A stretch of DNA of 64,000 nucleotides from Klebsiella variicola (GCF_000828055.2 NZ_CP010523.2:2666001-2730000), one strand, 5' to 3'. Counted from the first letter of the stretch, positions 36,240-46,660 are shown. Numbers and translations: made by a program. Notes: generated from the letters alone by a model not told the origin.

Positions 36240-37388
36240 ATGTCAGATGAATTTTTACTCTCCCTCCGCCACAGTCTGCACCATTTGTACGACGTGGCGC
36301 GCACCCTTTCCTGGCTGCACTTTCTCCCCCTGACCATTCTTTCGGTAGTGATTTTTCTGCTGCCCGGATGCGGGGACAACCAGGGTAATACGACTGATCC
36401 TGTGCGAACGGTGCGCTACGTTGTTGTTGGCTCAGCGCAAACCCTTCCCGCGCTGGAAAGAACCGGAGAGATCCATGCGCACGATGAAACGATTCTGAGC
36501 TTTCGTACCGGCGGCCGGATAGTGACGCGTAGCGTCGATATTGGCGATCGGGTCAATGCAGGGCAACTGCTGGCCACGCTTGAAAATACAACCAGTCAGA
36601 ATCAGCTCGATGGCGCACAGGCTGATTATGAAGGAGCCAAAGCCTCTGCTCAGGTTGCTGCACTTAACGTCAACCGAATGCAAAAGCTTATGCCAACAGG
36701 CGCGATTGCCCGCACGCAGCTCGATACCGCCCGCGCAGACTGGCTTGTCGCCCGCGCGCGTTTAAAAAACAGCGAGTCCGCGTTGCGTAATGCCCGGGAA
36801 AGCCTTGGCTGGACGCGTCTGATTGCGCCGCGAAGCGGCGTGATCACCGAAGTAAGCGCCTCTGCGGGTCAGGTGGTCAATGGTGGTCAGTCGGTGTTGA
36901 CGCTGGCGACCGGTGAAGCCCGCGATGTGGTGTTTGATATCGCTAAACCCGAGGCGATCCCGCCACAGGAACAGGCTGGCTTGCGAGTTTCCCTCCTCAG
37001 CGACCCGTCGGTGCAAGCGTCCGCCGCGGTAAGAGATATTAGCCCGCAGGCCGATCCTCAGACCCGCACATGGCGCGTCAGGGCTACCCTGCAAAACCCA
37101 CCGCTGGCAATGGCGCTAGGCGCCAGCGTCACCGTCACGTTACCCGCAACGGGTCCGCATGGATACGCCCTTCCCGCTTCAGCGCTGAGCCGCGTCGACG
37201 ACAAACCGGCGGTTTATGTGATTAACCCACAGTCGCAGGCGCAGCTTCGCGTGGTGGTACCAGCATACTATACCGCCACCACGGTCATTATCTCCGGCGG
37301 CCTTGAACCAGGCGACCGGGTGATTACCGCCGGCGTGAGTAAATTACGCTCCGGCGAGCCGGTGATTGCCGGGGAGTGCGAATCATGA
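36240..37388 (+). CDS. RND efflux periplasmic adaptor
   Basis: The 382-residue HlyD/AcrA-type adaptor has a late lipoprotein signal (LSVVIFLLPGCGDN, Cys about 43) preceded by a 25-residue cytoplasmic extension; GGAG before 36240 supports this start. Lipoyl halves (GDRVNAGQLLATLENT, TRLIAPRSGVITEVSASAGQ) and a helical hairpin follow. It lies 78 bp after the kinase gene and overlaps the RND gene by 4 bp. Confidence 0.9.
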   Translation: MSDEFLLSLRHSLHHLYDVARTLSWLHFLPLTILSVVIFLLPGCGDNQGNTTDPVRTVRYVVVGSAQTLPALERTGEIHAHDETILSFRTGGRIVTRSVDIGDRVNAGQLLATLENTTSQNQLDGAQADYEGAKASAQVAALNVNRMQKLMPTGAIARTQLDTARADWLVARARLKNSESALRNARESLGWTRLIAPRSGVITEVSASAGQVVNGGQSVLTLATGEARDVVFDIAKPEAIPPQEQAGLRVSLLSDPSVQASAAVRDISPQADPQTRTWRVRATLQNPPLAMALGASVTVTLPATGPHGYALPASALSRVDDKPAVYVINPQSQAQLRVVVPAYYTATTVIISGGLEPGDRVITAGVSKLRSGEPVIAGECES

Positions 37389-40300
37389 AACCCGTATTGA
37401 ATGAGAAATTTAACCTGTCCTCCTGGGCGCTAAATCATCAGCAGATGGTCAGTTTCTTCATGCTGCTGATCATTGCTATGGGCGCGTTCTGTTATGAGAA
37501 CCTGCCACGTAACGAAGATCCGGCGTTTACGATTAAAACGGCCGTTGTTTCTGCGCAATGGCCCGGGGCATCCGTAACGGATACCACCCGACTGCTGACC
37601 GATACGCTGGAAAAAAAGCTGCAGGAAACCCCTTGGCTTGATTATCTCGAAAGTGAGACCCGCGCCGGGAGCTCCGTTATTCATGTCAATCTTCGTGACG
37701 ATACCCCGCCGCAAAAGGTGCCGGATATCTGGTATCAGGTACGTAAGAAAATGCAGGATATTGCCCCCTCTTTGCCAGAAGGCGTTCAGGGCCCCGCCGT
37801 CGACGACGAGTTTGATGACACGTACGGTACGATCTATGGCTTTATACCTGAGGGCTATACCCTGCGGGAGGTCCGGGACCGTGTTGAGACAATCCGCCGG
37901 GAGCTCATGTCGTTACCGGATATCGGAAAAACCAGCCTGCTGGGTGAGCAGCAGGAACAGATAGTCCTCTCTTTTTCTCCAGCGCGTCTGGCAGGTATGG
38001 GGTTGAACATCCAGCAGGTAGCGGATGCCCTCAGAGCACAAAATGCGGTTGTCCCGGCAGGTATGATCCGCACCGGACAGGAAAATATGGCGATAAAGGT
38101 CAGCGGGGAACTGACTTCTGAAGCGAGCTTACGTGCCGTCACGCTGCATATTAACGATCGTTACCTTCCTCTGACGGATATTGCCACCGTTAGTCGGGAA
38201 AACGCCGAGCCTCCCCAGCCGGTTTACCGGGTCAACGGCAAACCCGCCATCGGGCTGGCTATCTCGATGGCGCCGACCGGTAATATGCTGCGTTTCGGCG
38301 CCGCGCTGAATGCAAAAATGCAGGCCATCAGCGTCACGCTGCCGCACGGTATTGAGATGGTCAAGGTTGCCGATCAATCAGCGGTGGTCAGCGACGCCGT
38401 AAGCGGGTTTATCCGGGTGCTTATCGAAGCCGTGGCGATCGTCCTGGCCGTTTCGTTTGTATCGCTGGGTTTACGAGCCGGATTGGTAGTGGCTGCGGCC
38501 ATTCCACTGGTTCTGGCCATGACCTTTACGGGAATGATGCTGGCAGGAATAGGTCTGCAGCGTATTTCTCTCGGCGCATTGATTATCGCGCTGGGTCTGC
38601 TGGTCGATGACGCCATGATCACCGTGGAAACCATGGTCTCTGGTCTGGAAGCCGGGGATTCCCGCCGGCAGGCGGCGACCCGGGCTTTTAAAACGACCGC
38701 ATTTCCGATGCTGACGGGCACCCTTGTGATGATTGCCGGGTTTATTCCCGTGGGATTTGCTGCGTCCAGCGCCGGTGAATATTGCTTTTCCCTGTTTGCC
38801 GTGGTGCTCATCGCCCTGCTGTGCTCATGGGTTGTCGCGATCCTGTTTTCACCGTTAACCGGGACGTGGCTGTTATCTGACAACATCAGACAGAAGGCGA
38901 AAGGTCCTGGACGGATGGCCCGCGGATACCAGTGGCTACTGCGCAAGGCGTTGCGTCACCGCTTCGCCACCGTGTGTCTTGCTCTCATTGCGCTTGGTCT
39001 GTCCGTTTACGGAACAACCTTTATGCAGGGGGAGTTTTTCCCCGCCTCCGACAGGCCAGAATTGCTGGTAAGCCTGACGCTACCGGCAAATGCCTCGCAG
39101 TCGGAAACGCAAAATACGGCTGAAAAGCTGGAGAAGGCCCTGGCAGGCAACCGCAACGTTGAGCGCTTTTCGACATACGTTGGGTCGGGAGCGATCCGTT
39201 TTTACCTGCCTATGGATGTGCTTCTGGCAAATGAAAATATCGCCCAGATAGTGGTGGTGGCTAAAGATCTTAAAGCGCGGGATCGTCTTCATCGACAGTT
39301 AAACAGGATACTGGCTACGGGCTTTAGCGACATCATCACGCGCGTATCACCCCTGGAACTTGGGCCCCCCGTCGGCTGGCCAGTGAAATACCGGGTGAGT
39401 GGGCCAGATTATCTGAAAGTCAGGTCGATCGCGAACCGCCTGAGCGATGTCATTGGCCGGTCCCCCTCCTCTCGCGAGGTTAATCAGACGGCAGGCGAAC
39501 CGGAGAGAGTCATTACCCTCAAGGTCAATCAGACCGCAGCCCGGGCTGCGGGCGTGTCGTCAGAAAGTCTGGCCCGGATGCTCAATACCGTCTGGTCCGG
39601 CAGTATAGTCACGTCGGTTCGCGATAATGACCGCCTTGTCGATGTGGTGCTCCGGGCCAGGGACAATGAGCGTCTTAACCTTGCCACCTTCTCTTCGCTG
39701 ACTATTCAGGGGAATGACGGTAAACAAATCCCCCTCAGCGCCTTTGCCACGCCAGTCTGGGGCGTGGATGATCCGGTTATCTGGCGTCGACAGCGTTTGC
39801 CTTTCATCACCGTGCAAACTGACCTCGCCCCGGGACTTCGCGCCGAAGCAGTATCCGCAGCGTTGCGACCTGCGGTAGACAGGTTGCGCGCGGAACTGCC
39901 TGAAGGCTACAGCATTGAAGAAGGGGGCGCGGTTGCTGAGTCTGAAAAAGGTAATAGTTCGGTCTATGCGATTCTGCCGGTGACACTGGTCATCATGCTC
40001 TTGCTGTTGATGCTCCAGTTGCGCAACTATTCCCGTATGGCGTTGGCTATACTGATGGCCCCGTTTGGTTTACCGGGTATCGTGCTGGCTATGTTGCCTG
40101 GCGGAACACCAATGGGATTTGTCGCTCTTCTTGGCGTGATTGCGCTCGCTGGCATGATCATTCGTAACGCCGTCATACTGATTAGCGAGGTTGACAGCAA
40201 TCTTGCTCAGGGAATGGCAAGCGATGCCGCTATTATTGCGGCCGCAGAGCATCGTGCGCGCCCCATCTGCCTGACTGCCTGTGCCGCCATTCTGGGAATG

Positions 40301-40510
40301 ATCCCCATCTCTCATCAGGTATTCTGGGGACCGATGGCCTATGCGATTATCGGGGGACTACTGGTTGCCACGCTGGTTACACTGACCGTTTTACCGGCAT
40401 CGTTTAGCCTGTTGTTACACCTGAGAATGACGTCCTCAGGCGAGTTTACTGCTTCTTCGGCAGCAGAGAGCGAGGAGAAATGCCGAAGGCTTTGCGGAAG
40501 GCATGGCTGA
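37385..40510 (+). CDS. RND efflux transporter
   Basis: The protein is 1041 residues from ATG 37385 (ATGA overlap with the adaptor; a GTG at 37376 is also in frame). It has twelve spans and two large periplasmic loops. The TM4 proton-relay region includes LGLLVDDAMITVETM, and PRNEDPAF follows the first span as in MexK/TriC-like members. No outer-membrane factor gene is nearby. The C-terminal tail (about 20 residues) overlaps the end of the convergent AraC gene by 65 bp and lacks family character, which suggests the original stop was lost at a junction. Confidence 0.92.
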   Translation: MKPVLNEKFNLSSWALNHQQMVSFFMLLIIAMGAFCYENLPRNEDPAFTIKTAVVSAQWPGASVTDTTRLLTDTLEKKLQETPWLDYLESETRAGSSVIHVNLRDDTPPQKVPDIWYQVRKKMQDIAPSLPEGVQGPAVDDEFDDTYGTIYGFIPEGYTLREVRDRVETIRRELMSLPDIGKTSLLGEQQEQIVLSFSPARLAGMGLNIQQVADALRAQNAVVPAGMIRTGQENMAIKVSGELTSEASLRAVTLHINDRYLPLTDIATVSRENAEPPQPVYRVNGKPAIGLAISMAPTGNMLRFGAALNAKMQAISVTLPHGIEMVKVADQSAVVSDAVSGFIRVLIEAVAIVLAVSFVSLGLRAGLVVAAAIPLVLAMTFTGMMLAGIGLQRISLGALIIALGLLVDDAMITVETMVSGLEAGDSRRQAATRAFKTTAFPMLTGTLVMIAGFIPVGFAASSAGEYCFSLFAVVLIALLCSWVVAILFSPLTGTWLLSDNIRQKAKGPGRMARGYQWLLRKALRHRFATVCLALIALGLSVYGTTFMQGEFFPASDRPELLVSLTLPANASQSETQNTAEKLEKALAGNRNVERFSTYVGSGAIRFYLPMDVLLANENIAQIVVVAKDLKARDRLHRQLNRILATGFSDIITRVSPLELGPPVGWPVKYRVSGPDYLKVRSIANRLSDVIGRSPSSREVNQTAGEPERVITLKVNQTAARAAGVSSESLARMLNTVWSGSIVTSVRDNDRLVDVVLRARDNERLNLATFSSLTIQGNDGKQIPLSAFATPVWGVDDPVIWRRQRLPFITVQTDLAPGLRAEAVSAALRPAVDRLRAELPEGYSIEEGGAVAESEKGNSSVYAILPVTLVIMLLLLMLQLRNYSRMALAILMAPFGLPGIVLAMLPGGTPMGFVALLGVIALAGMIIRNAVILISEVDSNLAQGMASDAAIIAAAEHRARPICLTACAAILGMIPISHQVFWGPMAYAIIGGLLVATLVTLTVLPASFSLLLHLRMTSSGEFTASSAAESEEKCRRLCGRHG

Positions 40511-41405
40511 AATGAGAGAAATCAGAGAAGCCGAAATCCAGCGCCGCCTGGGACACGCTACTGACTCGTCCGCGTTCGATAGCCTCTCGGCTCGCCTGCA
40601 GCCTCTCCTGCCAAATCACTGCCATCGGCGTTTTTTTATGGCGGGCGAAAGCACGCGTGACGGTGCGAACGGAAACGTGGTGCGCCCGTGCCAGGCTTTC
40701 GATGTTCAAATCGGGATCGACAAGTTGCCGCCGGATGTAGTTCATCATCCGGGAATACAGATCGCGCTCAACACCAACGTTGTTCAGGTCCTGTAGCTCC
40801 AGGCTCAGTACCAGTAGATCCAGCAACGTCTGGGAGAAGCGGCCGGAGATATCCGCTGTGTTCAGACAGGCGGGCATCGCTGCCGCCTGACGCAGCATTT
40901 CGCGCAATGGGATCACGCCCGGGCGGCGGTCGTCGAGCACCATCGCGGTGAGGTGTTCGACCCCAGGTAAATGACAGCTCAGCAAATGGCGGGGGATCCG
41001 CACCAGATGATTATCGCGCCCGCCAAGACTGAAGCGGAATGTCTGGGCGGCATCGTAGAGCACCAGACTGTCCGCTGCCAGCGTCGCCTTGCGTCCCCCC
41101 TGTTCAAGCTGACCGTATCCATCCTGCATATACCCCAACCACAGATCGTCGTCGGGGCCCTGGCGCAAATAACGTGCCGTGCGATCCCAGCTGTGTAGCG
41201 GCGCGGACAGTGAACACATATCCACCAGACCCACTCCACGTACCGTCAGCCGTGCATCAAAGTCGACCCCAGCCAGAGGGGCGCTGGCGGCTGGAATACA
41301 GTGGCGTAACACTACGTCGTTCCAGTACTCGAAGCGGCGCGACTCGGTAACGCCAACGGTTGAATAGTGGAGACTGCCCGCAGACTGCATGCTATTCATC
41401 ATCAT
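40446..41405 (-). CDS. AraC/XylS family regulator of the nitrile island
   Basis: The 319-residue protein has an N-terminal effector domain of the AraC-binding-2 type (FEYWNDVVLRHCIPA) and a C-terminal AraC double HTH (LNIESLARAHHVSVRTVTRA and ALDFGFSDFSHFSHAFRKAF). It diverges from the outer-membrane channel gene that opens the nitrile hydratase cluster. AraC-type regulators control nitrilase genes elsewhere (Rhodococcus NitR), so control by a nitrile or amide is a reasonable inference. Its 3' end overlaps the RND gene. Confidence 0.88.
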   Translation of the reverse strand: MMMNSMQSAGSLHYSTVGVTESRRFEYWNDVVLRHCIPAASAPLAGVDFDARLTVRGVGLVDMCSLSAPLHSWDRTARYLRQGPDDDLWLGYMQDGYGQLEQGGRKATLAADSLVLYDAAQTFRFSLGGRDNHLVRIPRHLLSCHLPGVEHLTAMVLDDRRPGVIPLREMLRQAAAMPACLNTADISGRFSQTLLDLLVLSLELQDLNNVGVERDLYSRMMNYIRRQLVDPDLNIESLARAHHVSVRTVTRAFARHKKTPMAVIWQERLQASREAIERGRVSSVSQAALDFGFSDFSHFSHAFRKAFGISPRSLLPKKQ

Positions 41406-41807
41406 TCACCTCGCGCCGGGTATTCCGCCAAAACGACAGAAACGTTTCCGCAGACAGCAACTATCATGCCAACGAGCTAATACGCCCTCTTTCAGTTACG
41501 CCGATCGGCGCTAAGTTACCGGGAACTATCACTGAAAATCCGCGCCCCCCCTTTTCTGCTGGCATATAGGGCGTCGAATAGCGGAACGACAAAACGTGGA
41601 ACCGCACCCTAAACGTGCGGCGTCTGCACTATGGCGGACCATCACACGACGAGGGGCAGGCCCGCAACCGAATGTCCCTTCCAGCCAAACGACTGTCCTG
41701 CTGAAGCAAGTACGCCGCAAATTTCTCCCTAGTATCAGTAAGCGTAAGGTCTTCCGGCCACACCGTGCTCCGGACATAACACGACATCAGACAAGAGGGG
41801 GAACGTC
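41406..41807. promoter_or_regulatory. Divergent promoter region of the nitrile island
   Basis: The 402 bp between the AraC gene and the channel gene contain no convincing gene. A perfect 12-bp palindrome CGCCGATCGGCG lies at 41499-41510. A strong GAGGGGG ribosome site precedes 41808. No clear -10/-35 pair was found, consistent with activator dependence. Confidence 0.4.
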
Positions 41808-42701
41808 ATGACTTTCAGTAACGCTACGTTTCGCACCAGCCTGGCCGCCTGCACACTGTGGCTGGCAACCGGCCCGGCCCATGCGGTCGATCTCAATTCG
41901 CAGGACCTCATTCCCGCCCCCGCCGGCACCGATGCCGTTCTGGGATATTTCACCTACGCGACGAGAGATAGCTTCACCCCCACCGGGGGCGGTGAACTTA
42001 AGCAAGAGACCGGGCTCGACTCCTTCGTCAGCATCTTTCGTTACGTTCACTACATGGACGTCGGTGGCTTTACGGTTGCGCCGCAAGTGCTGCTGCCTTA
42101 CGGACGCCTTTACAATGGCTCACTAAACGGCGTTCGACTTGATTCAGCCGGCGGCCTGGGCGATCCCATCCTTGCCGCGCCGGTCTGGCTGGTCAACAAC
42201 CCCAGCACAACCTTTGCCATTGTGCCTTACCTGTACCTCCCCGCGGGCTCCTACGACGCCGGACGCACGCTAAACGTCGGTGAAAATCGCTGGAAGTTCG
42301 ACCTTCAGCTCGGCGGCGTGCAGCAGCTGGGTAACGGTTTCGCCACCCAACTTTCCACGGACGTGATGTGGTATGGCGTCAACGACGACGCCTCGGGCAT
42401 CGGCACCGGTCGACTCAAGCAGGACAACACCTATCAGTTTCAGGGCTGGGTGACCTGGACGCCGCCCGCCGATAAGAGCTGGACCCTGGCCGCCGGTTAT
42501 TCCCAATACTGGGGCGGCAAACAGCAGCTTGACGGTATCGAGAACGGACAGGCGACGCGCGTCGATCAGGTCAGGCTGGAATTATCGAAATTCGTCACCC
42601 CCACGGTGCAGGTACAGGGTCTGCTCCAGCGCGACCTCAACGTCGATGGCGGTTTTAAGGAAGATCTACATACCACCCTGCGCGTGATGAAACTGTTCTG
42701 A
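41808..42701 (+). CDS. Outer-membrane channel, MetA-pathway/SphA type transporter
   Basis: The 297-residue protein has a signal peptide ending GPAHA and a barrel-like sequence with frequent alternating aromatic strands (YRLYNGSLNG-like turns, WVTWTPPADKSWTLAAGYSQ). It resembles the channels found in phenol meta-pathway and other aromatic operons. It probably admits the nitrile or amide substrate. It opens the island's operon with 60 bp to the globin gene. Confidence 0.75.
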   Translation: MTFSNATFRTSLAACTLWLATGPAHAVDLNSQDLIPAPAGTDAVLGYFTYATRDSFTPTGGGELKQETGLDSFVSIFRYVHYMDVGGFTVAPQVLLPYGRLYNGSLNGVRLDSAGGLGDPILAAPVWLVNNPSTTFAIVPYLYLPAGSYDAGRTLNVGENRWKFDLQLGGVQQLGNGFATQLSTDVMWYGVNDDASGIGTGRLKQDNTYQFQGWVTWTPPADKSWTLAAGYSQYWGGKQQLDGIENGQATRVDQVRLELSKFVTPTVQVQGLLQRDLNVDGGFKEDLHTTLRVMKLF

Positions 42702-42761
42702 TGCGAATCGGCACAGAGACATCCCCAGACTCACTACTCACCCGCAACGGAGAAATCCATC

Positions 42762-43244
42762 ATGACCGATCAGCAGCAAAAACCCACACTTTATGAACGT
42801 CTCGGTGGTTATGACGCCGTTTACGCTTTCGCAGGAGAAGTGTTGAAGACCTGTATGAAGCATCCCGATATCGGCCATATCTGGGCGCACGTATCCGAAT
42901 CGTCGTTCCAGAAAGAGCATATCAACTTTGTCGATTTTCTGTGCAAGCACTGGGTCGGCAACACGGTCTACCGGGGACGAGATATGGTGACCGCGCACCG
43001 CGGAATGGGGCTGACCGAAGTGCACTGGAAAGCCGTATTCGAGGCTATTGATGAATGCTACGAGAACTTCAACGTTCCGCAGGATATCCGTGAAGAGGTT
43101 ACCGCATTCCTGACCCAGTTCAAACCCGCCGTCATCGGCAGCCCTTCATACCGGGATGTGGTACTCGCGCACCCTGACATGGACGTCACCAAAGGGATGA
43201 AAAGCGTCGGCATTCACTGGCCGAAAACAGATAAACCGTCTTAA
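42762..43244 (+). CDS. Truncated hemoglobin (group I-like)
   Basis: The 160-residue 2-over-2 globin begins [20 protein letters not shown]. The proximal His is in [18 protein letters not shown], with a FVDFLCKHW segment in the E-helix region. A C-terminal extension of about 35 residues is unusual. Its presence in a nitrile-degrading operon could relate to oxygen or NO protection of the thiolate-ligated hydratase metal centre or to a haem-dependent upstream step (inference). Confidence 0.85.
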   Translation: MTDQQQKPTLYERLGGYDAVYAFAGEVLKTCMKHPDIGHIWAHVSESSFQKEHINFVDFLCKHWVGNTVYRGRDMVTAHRGMGLTEVHWKAVFEAIDECYENFNVPQDIREEVTAFLTQFKPAVIGSPSYRDVVLAHPDMDVTKGMKSVGIHWPKTDKPS

Positions 43245-43380
43245 CCGAGGAAGGACATCCGCGCAACAGGCGGGTGTCCGTCTCAGCCAAATGACTGACC
43301 TGCACAACCATGTAGTGATGACATTTCGGGCTTATGTTGAAGGCAGGTTGCATTGGCAAACACCATATAAAGGGAACTCC

Positions 43381-44895
43381 ATGGCTATTGAACGTCCTAC
43401 CATTGAACAGCTGCAAGCGCTCGCCAGTCGGCTAAACATACGATTGACGCCTGCACAAGCCGAAGAATATCTGGCGCTGATGCAGGCCAATTTCGACGCC
43501 TATGATCTCATCGACGCCCTGCCCGACGAGATCCCCGCGGTGCACTACCCACGCGCCGCCGGCTATCGTCCTGAAGGCGACGAAAACCCGCTTAATGCCT
43601 GGTATTACAAGACCGAGGTGACAGGTGCAGCAACCGGTAAACTGGCCGGCCGCACCGTGGTGCTCAAGGACAACATCGCGCTGGCTGGCGTACCAATGAT
43701 GAACGGCGCCTCGACGCTGGAAGGTTTCGTCCCCCTCTACGACGCCACCGTTGCCACCCGACTGCTGGATGCCGGCGCGACTATTCTCGGCAAAGCCACC
43801 TGCGAGCACTTCTGCTTGTCGGGAGGCAGCCATACCTCCGATCCGGCGCCAGTGCATAACCCGTTGCGCCGCGGCTACTCGGCCGGTGGCTCATCTTCTG
43901 GCAGCGCCGCTTTGGTCGCTTCCGGGGAAGTCGATTTGGCCATGGGGGGCGATCAAGGGGGCTCGGCGCGTATTCCCGCCGCATGGTGTGGCCTCTATGG
44001 CCTGAAACCGACCCACGGTCTGGTGCCTTATACCGGCATCATGCCGATCGAAGCCACTTTCGACCATACCGGGCCGATGACCCGCAGCGTAAAAGACAAT
44101 GCCTTAGTCCTTGAGGTCATTGCCGGCGCGGACGGATTGGACCCACGTCAGTATGCTCCCAAAGTGGAAGCCTATACCGAGGCGCTCGGTAAGGGAGTCC
44201 GTGGCTTAAAGATCGGCATTATGGCCGAAGGTTTTCAGTTGCCGAACCTGGATGCGCGAGTCGCGGAGAAAGTTCGCGCTGCCGTCGCCCGTCTGCAGGA
44301 ATTGGGCGCGACGGTCGGCGAGATTTCGGTACCGGAGCATAGCCTGGCGGGGGCGCTCTGGTCCCCTATCGGCTGCGAGGGGCTGACCGCGCAGATGATG
44401 CATGGCAACGGCATGGGCTTTAACTGGAAAGGACAATATGACGTAGCGCTGCTGGACAAGCACGCCCAGTGGCGTGACAACGCCGATGCGCTTTCCCCAT
44501 CGCTGAAGATATGCATGTTCGTCGGCCAGTACGGGCTGGAACGCTACCATGGCCGCTACTATGCCAAGGCGCAGAATATCGCGCGTCGCGCGCGTGCGGG
44601 CTATGACCGGGCGCTGGCGGACTTCGACCTGCTGGTGATGCCCACTGTACCGCTTGTCGCTCAGCCATTACCGGAACCTGACTGCTCCATTACCGAATAC
44701 ATCTCCCGCGCATTTGAAATGATCGGCAATACCGCGCCGCAGGATATTACCGGCCATCCGGCAATGACTCTCCCTTGTGGGCTGGTCGACGGCTTACCGG
44801 TAGGAATGATGTTGGTAGGACGCCACTTCGCCGAAAGCACCCTTTATCAGGCCGCCGCCGCATTTGAAGCTTCCGGCGACTGGCGGATGTTTTAA
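43381..44895 (+). CDS. Amidase (amidase-signature family)
   Basis: The protein is 504 residues from ATG 43381 (AAGGGA upstream). The Ser-cisSer-Lys triad is complete: K96 in VVLKDNIA, S171 in AGGSSSGS, S195 in DQGGSARIP. It resembles the enantioselective amidases that follow nitrile hydratase and turn the amide into carboxylate and ammonia. It lies 24 bp before the nitrile hydratase alpha gene. Confidence 0.93.
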   Translation: MAIERPTIEQLQALASRLNIRLTPAQAEEYLALMQANFDAYDLIDALPDEIPAVHYPRAAGYRPEGDENPLNAWYYKTEVTGAATGKLAGRTVVLKDNIALAGVPMMNGASTLEGFVPLYDATVATRLLDAGATILGKATCEHFCLSGGSHTSDPAPVHNPLRRGYSAGGSSSGSAALVASGEVDLAMGGDQGGSARIPAAWCGLYGLKPTHGLVPYTGIMPIEATFDHTGPMTRSVKDNALVLEVIAGADGLDPRQYAPKVEAYTEALGKGVRGLKIGIMAEGFQLPNLDARVAEKVRAAVARLQELGATVGEISVPEHSLAGALWSPIGCEGLTAQMMHGNGMGFNWKGQYDVALLDKHAQWRDNADALSPSLKICMFVGQYGLERYHGRYYAKAQNIARRARAGYDRALADFDLLVMPTVPLVAQPLPEPDCSITEYISRAFEMIGNTAPQDITGHPAMTLPCGLVDGLPVGMMLVGRHFAESTLYQAAAAFEASGDWRMF

Positions 44896-44919
44896 CCCTT
44901 AACTATCGGGAACCATAAA

Positions 44920-45527
44920 ATGAGCCATCAACACGACCACGACCATACTGAACCGCCGGCGGACATCGAGCTACGCGTCCGGGCGCTGGAATCCCTGCTA
45001 CAGGAGAAAGGACTGATTGACCCGGCGGCACTGGATGAACTGATTGACACTTATGAGCACAAGGTCGGCCCCCGTAACGGCGCGCAGGTGGTCGCTAAAG
45101 CGTGGAGTGATCCGGAGTATAAACGTCGGCTGCTGGCGGACGCCACAGCCGCCATCGCCGAGCTGGGTTTCTCCGGCGTGCAGGGTGAAGACATGCAGGT
45201 AGTGGAGAACACGCCGGACGTGCACAACGTGACCGTCTGTACATTATGTTCCTGCTACCCCTGGCCGGTGCTGGGTCTGCCACCGGTGTGGTACAAATCG
45301 GCCCCCTATCGTTCGCGTATCGTTATCGACCCGCGCGGCGTTCTGGCCGAATTCGGGCAAACATTCCAGAAAGTAAAGAGGTGCGCGTCTGGGACAGCAG
45401 CGCGGAACTGCGCTATCTGGTCCTGCCAGAACGTCCGGCGGGTACCGACGGCTGGAGCGAAGCGCAGCTGATCGAACTGGTCACCCGCGATTCCATGATC
45501 GGCACCGGCCTGGTCGCCGCGCCATAA
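44920..45527 (+). pseudogene. nthA: Nitrile hydratase alpha subunit, frameshifted
   Basis: The first 146 codons encode a good alpha subunit with the metal-claw motif VCTLCSCY (C107, C110, S111, C112); Thr after the first Cys marks the cobalt type. After codon 146 (GGG, 45355-45357) the frame is lost. One base appears missing at 45358-45359, after which [20 protein letters not shown] ... [16 protein letters not shown] continues in another frame to 45527. As written, translation ends at 45471 with a 183-residue aberrant product. Restoring one base gives about 202 residues, the family length. It is either a real recent mutation or a sequencing error. Confidence 0.85.
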
Positions 45528-45542
45528 TAAGAGGAGAAAACC

Positions 45543-46196
45543 ATGAACGGGATACATGATCTGGGCGGTATGCACGGCCTCGGGCCGATCCTCAACGAGG
45601 AAAATGAGCCGTATTTCCATCATGAATGGGAGCGCCGGGTATTTCCGCTGTTCGCCTCGCTGTTCGTCGGCGGACATTTCAATGTGGATGAATTCCGCCA
45701 CGCCATTGAACGCATGGATCCAGCCCACTACCTGGAGGCGAGCTACTACGAGCACTGGTTGCACGCATTTGAAACGCTGCTGCTGGAAAAAGGGGTGATC
45801 ACCGCCGATGAACTCTGGGGTGGCTCGACCCCTGCCCCCTGCGCTCCGGGCACGCCGGTGCTGACGCAGGACATCGTGGCGATGGTTGTCAGTACCGGCG
45901 CCTCCGCGCGCGTCAGTCACGATATTGCTCCCCGCTTTAAGGCCGGAGACCGGGTTCGGGCAAAAAACATCAACCCAACCACCCACACCCGCCTGCCGCG
46001 TTACGTGCGCGGGAAAATCGGCCGTATTGAGACCGATCATGGCGTGTTCATCACGCCGGACACCGCGGCGCACGGTCTGGGCGAACATCCTCAGCACGTC
46101 TACAGCGTCAGCTTCACCGCGCTGGAACTGTGGGGCACGCCGCGCCCGGACAACGTGTACATCGATCTGTGGGACGACTATCTGGAGGAAGCATGA
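45543..46196 (+). CDS. nthB: Nitrile hydratase beta subunit
   Basis: The 217-residue protein starts MNGIHDLGGMHGLG, the hallmark of the subunit, and carries the beta-barrel part that closes the active site (GDRVRAKNINPTTHTRLPRY, then RIETDHGVFITPD). It pairs with the alpha subunit to convert nitriles to amides. GGAG precedes the start; the stop overlaps the activator start (ATGA). It is intact, unlike its partner. Confidence 0.93.
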   Translation: MNGIHDLGGMHGLGPILNEENEPYFHHEWERRVFPLFASLFVGGHFNVDEFRHAIERMDPAHYLEASYYEHWLHAFETLLLEKGVITADELWGGSTPAPCAPGTPVLTQDIVAMVVSTGASARVSHDIAPRFKAGDRVRAKNINPTTHTRLPRYVRGKIGRIETDHGVFITPDTAAHGLGEHPQHVYSVSFTALELWGTPRPDNVYIDLWDDYLEEA

Positions 46197-46660
46197 GCAT
46201 TGCGACACAGCATGATTACGCCGCCGTCGGGTTACCCCGCGACGAGGAGGGGCCGGTTTTTGATAAGCCCTGGCAGGCGAAAGCATTCTCCCTGATCGTC
46301 CATCTGCACCGGGCGGGGCTGTTCCCGTGGGCAGAATGGGTACGGACGTTCAGCGAAGCGATCAAGGCGGCTCCGGCGCAACCCGGCGAAAGTGTGAACG
46401 ATGCCTACTATCGCCAGTGGGCGACAGCAATGGAGAACATGATCACCGCCCTCCACCTGACCGCACCGGATGACATTGGCCGACGGACCCAGGAATGGCG
46501 ACTGGCGTATATCAACACGCCGCATGGTCAGCCGATCGTCCTGGCCAATGCCAGCTGTCCGCCGGCGCATAACCACCACTCGCTTCCACTCGGCGTTCCG
46601 GTCACGGTGAGCCCGGCACAATCTTCCATCAGCCAAATTAACAACGGAGTCACATCATGA
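46193..46660 (+). CDS. Nitrile hydratase activator / accessory protein
   Basis: The protein is 155 residues from ATG 46193. It is related to the N-terminal half of beta subunits (DKPWQAKAFSLIVHLHRAGLFPWAEWV, WATAMENMI), as are the P14K-type activators that load cobalt into the alpha subunit by self-subunit swapping. It overlaps beta by 4 bp upstream and CbtB by 4 bp downstream, an order seen in cobalt nitrile hydratase operons. Confidence 0.85.
   Translation: MSIATQHDYAAVGLPRDEEGPVFDKPWQAKAFSLIVHLHRAGLFPWAEWVRTFSEAIKAAPAQPGESVNDAYYRQWATAMENMITALHLTAPDDIGRRTQEWRLAYINTPHGQPIVLANASCPPAHNHHSLPLGVPVTVSPAQSSISQINNGVTS

Noticed and set aside
45246-45527. Separate small gene after the nitrile hydratase alpha frame
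   Set aside because: Its second half is clearly the C-terminal part of the alpha subunit in a shifted frame, so it is part of the frameshifted gene.
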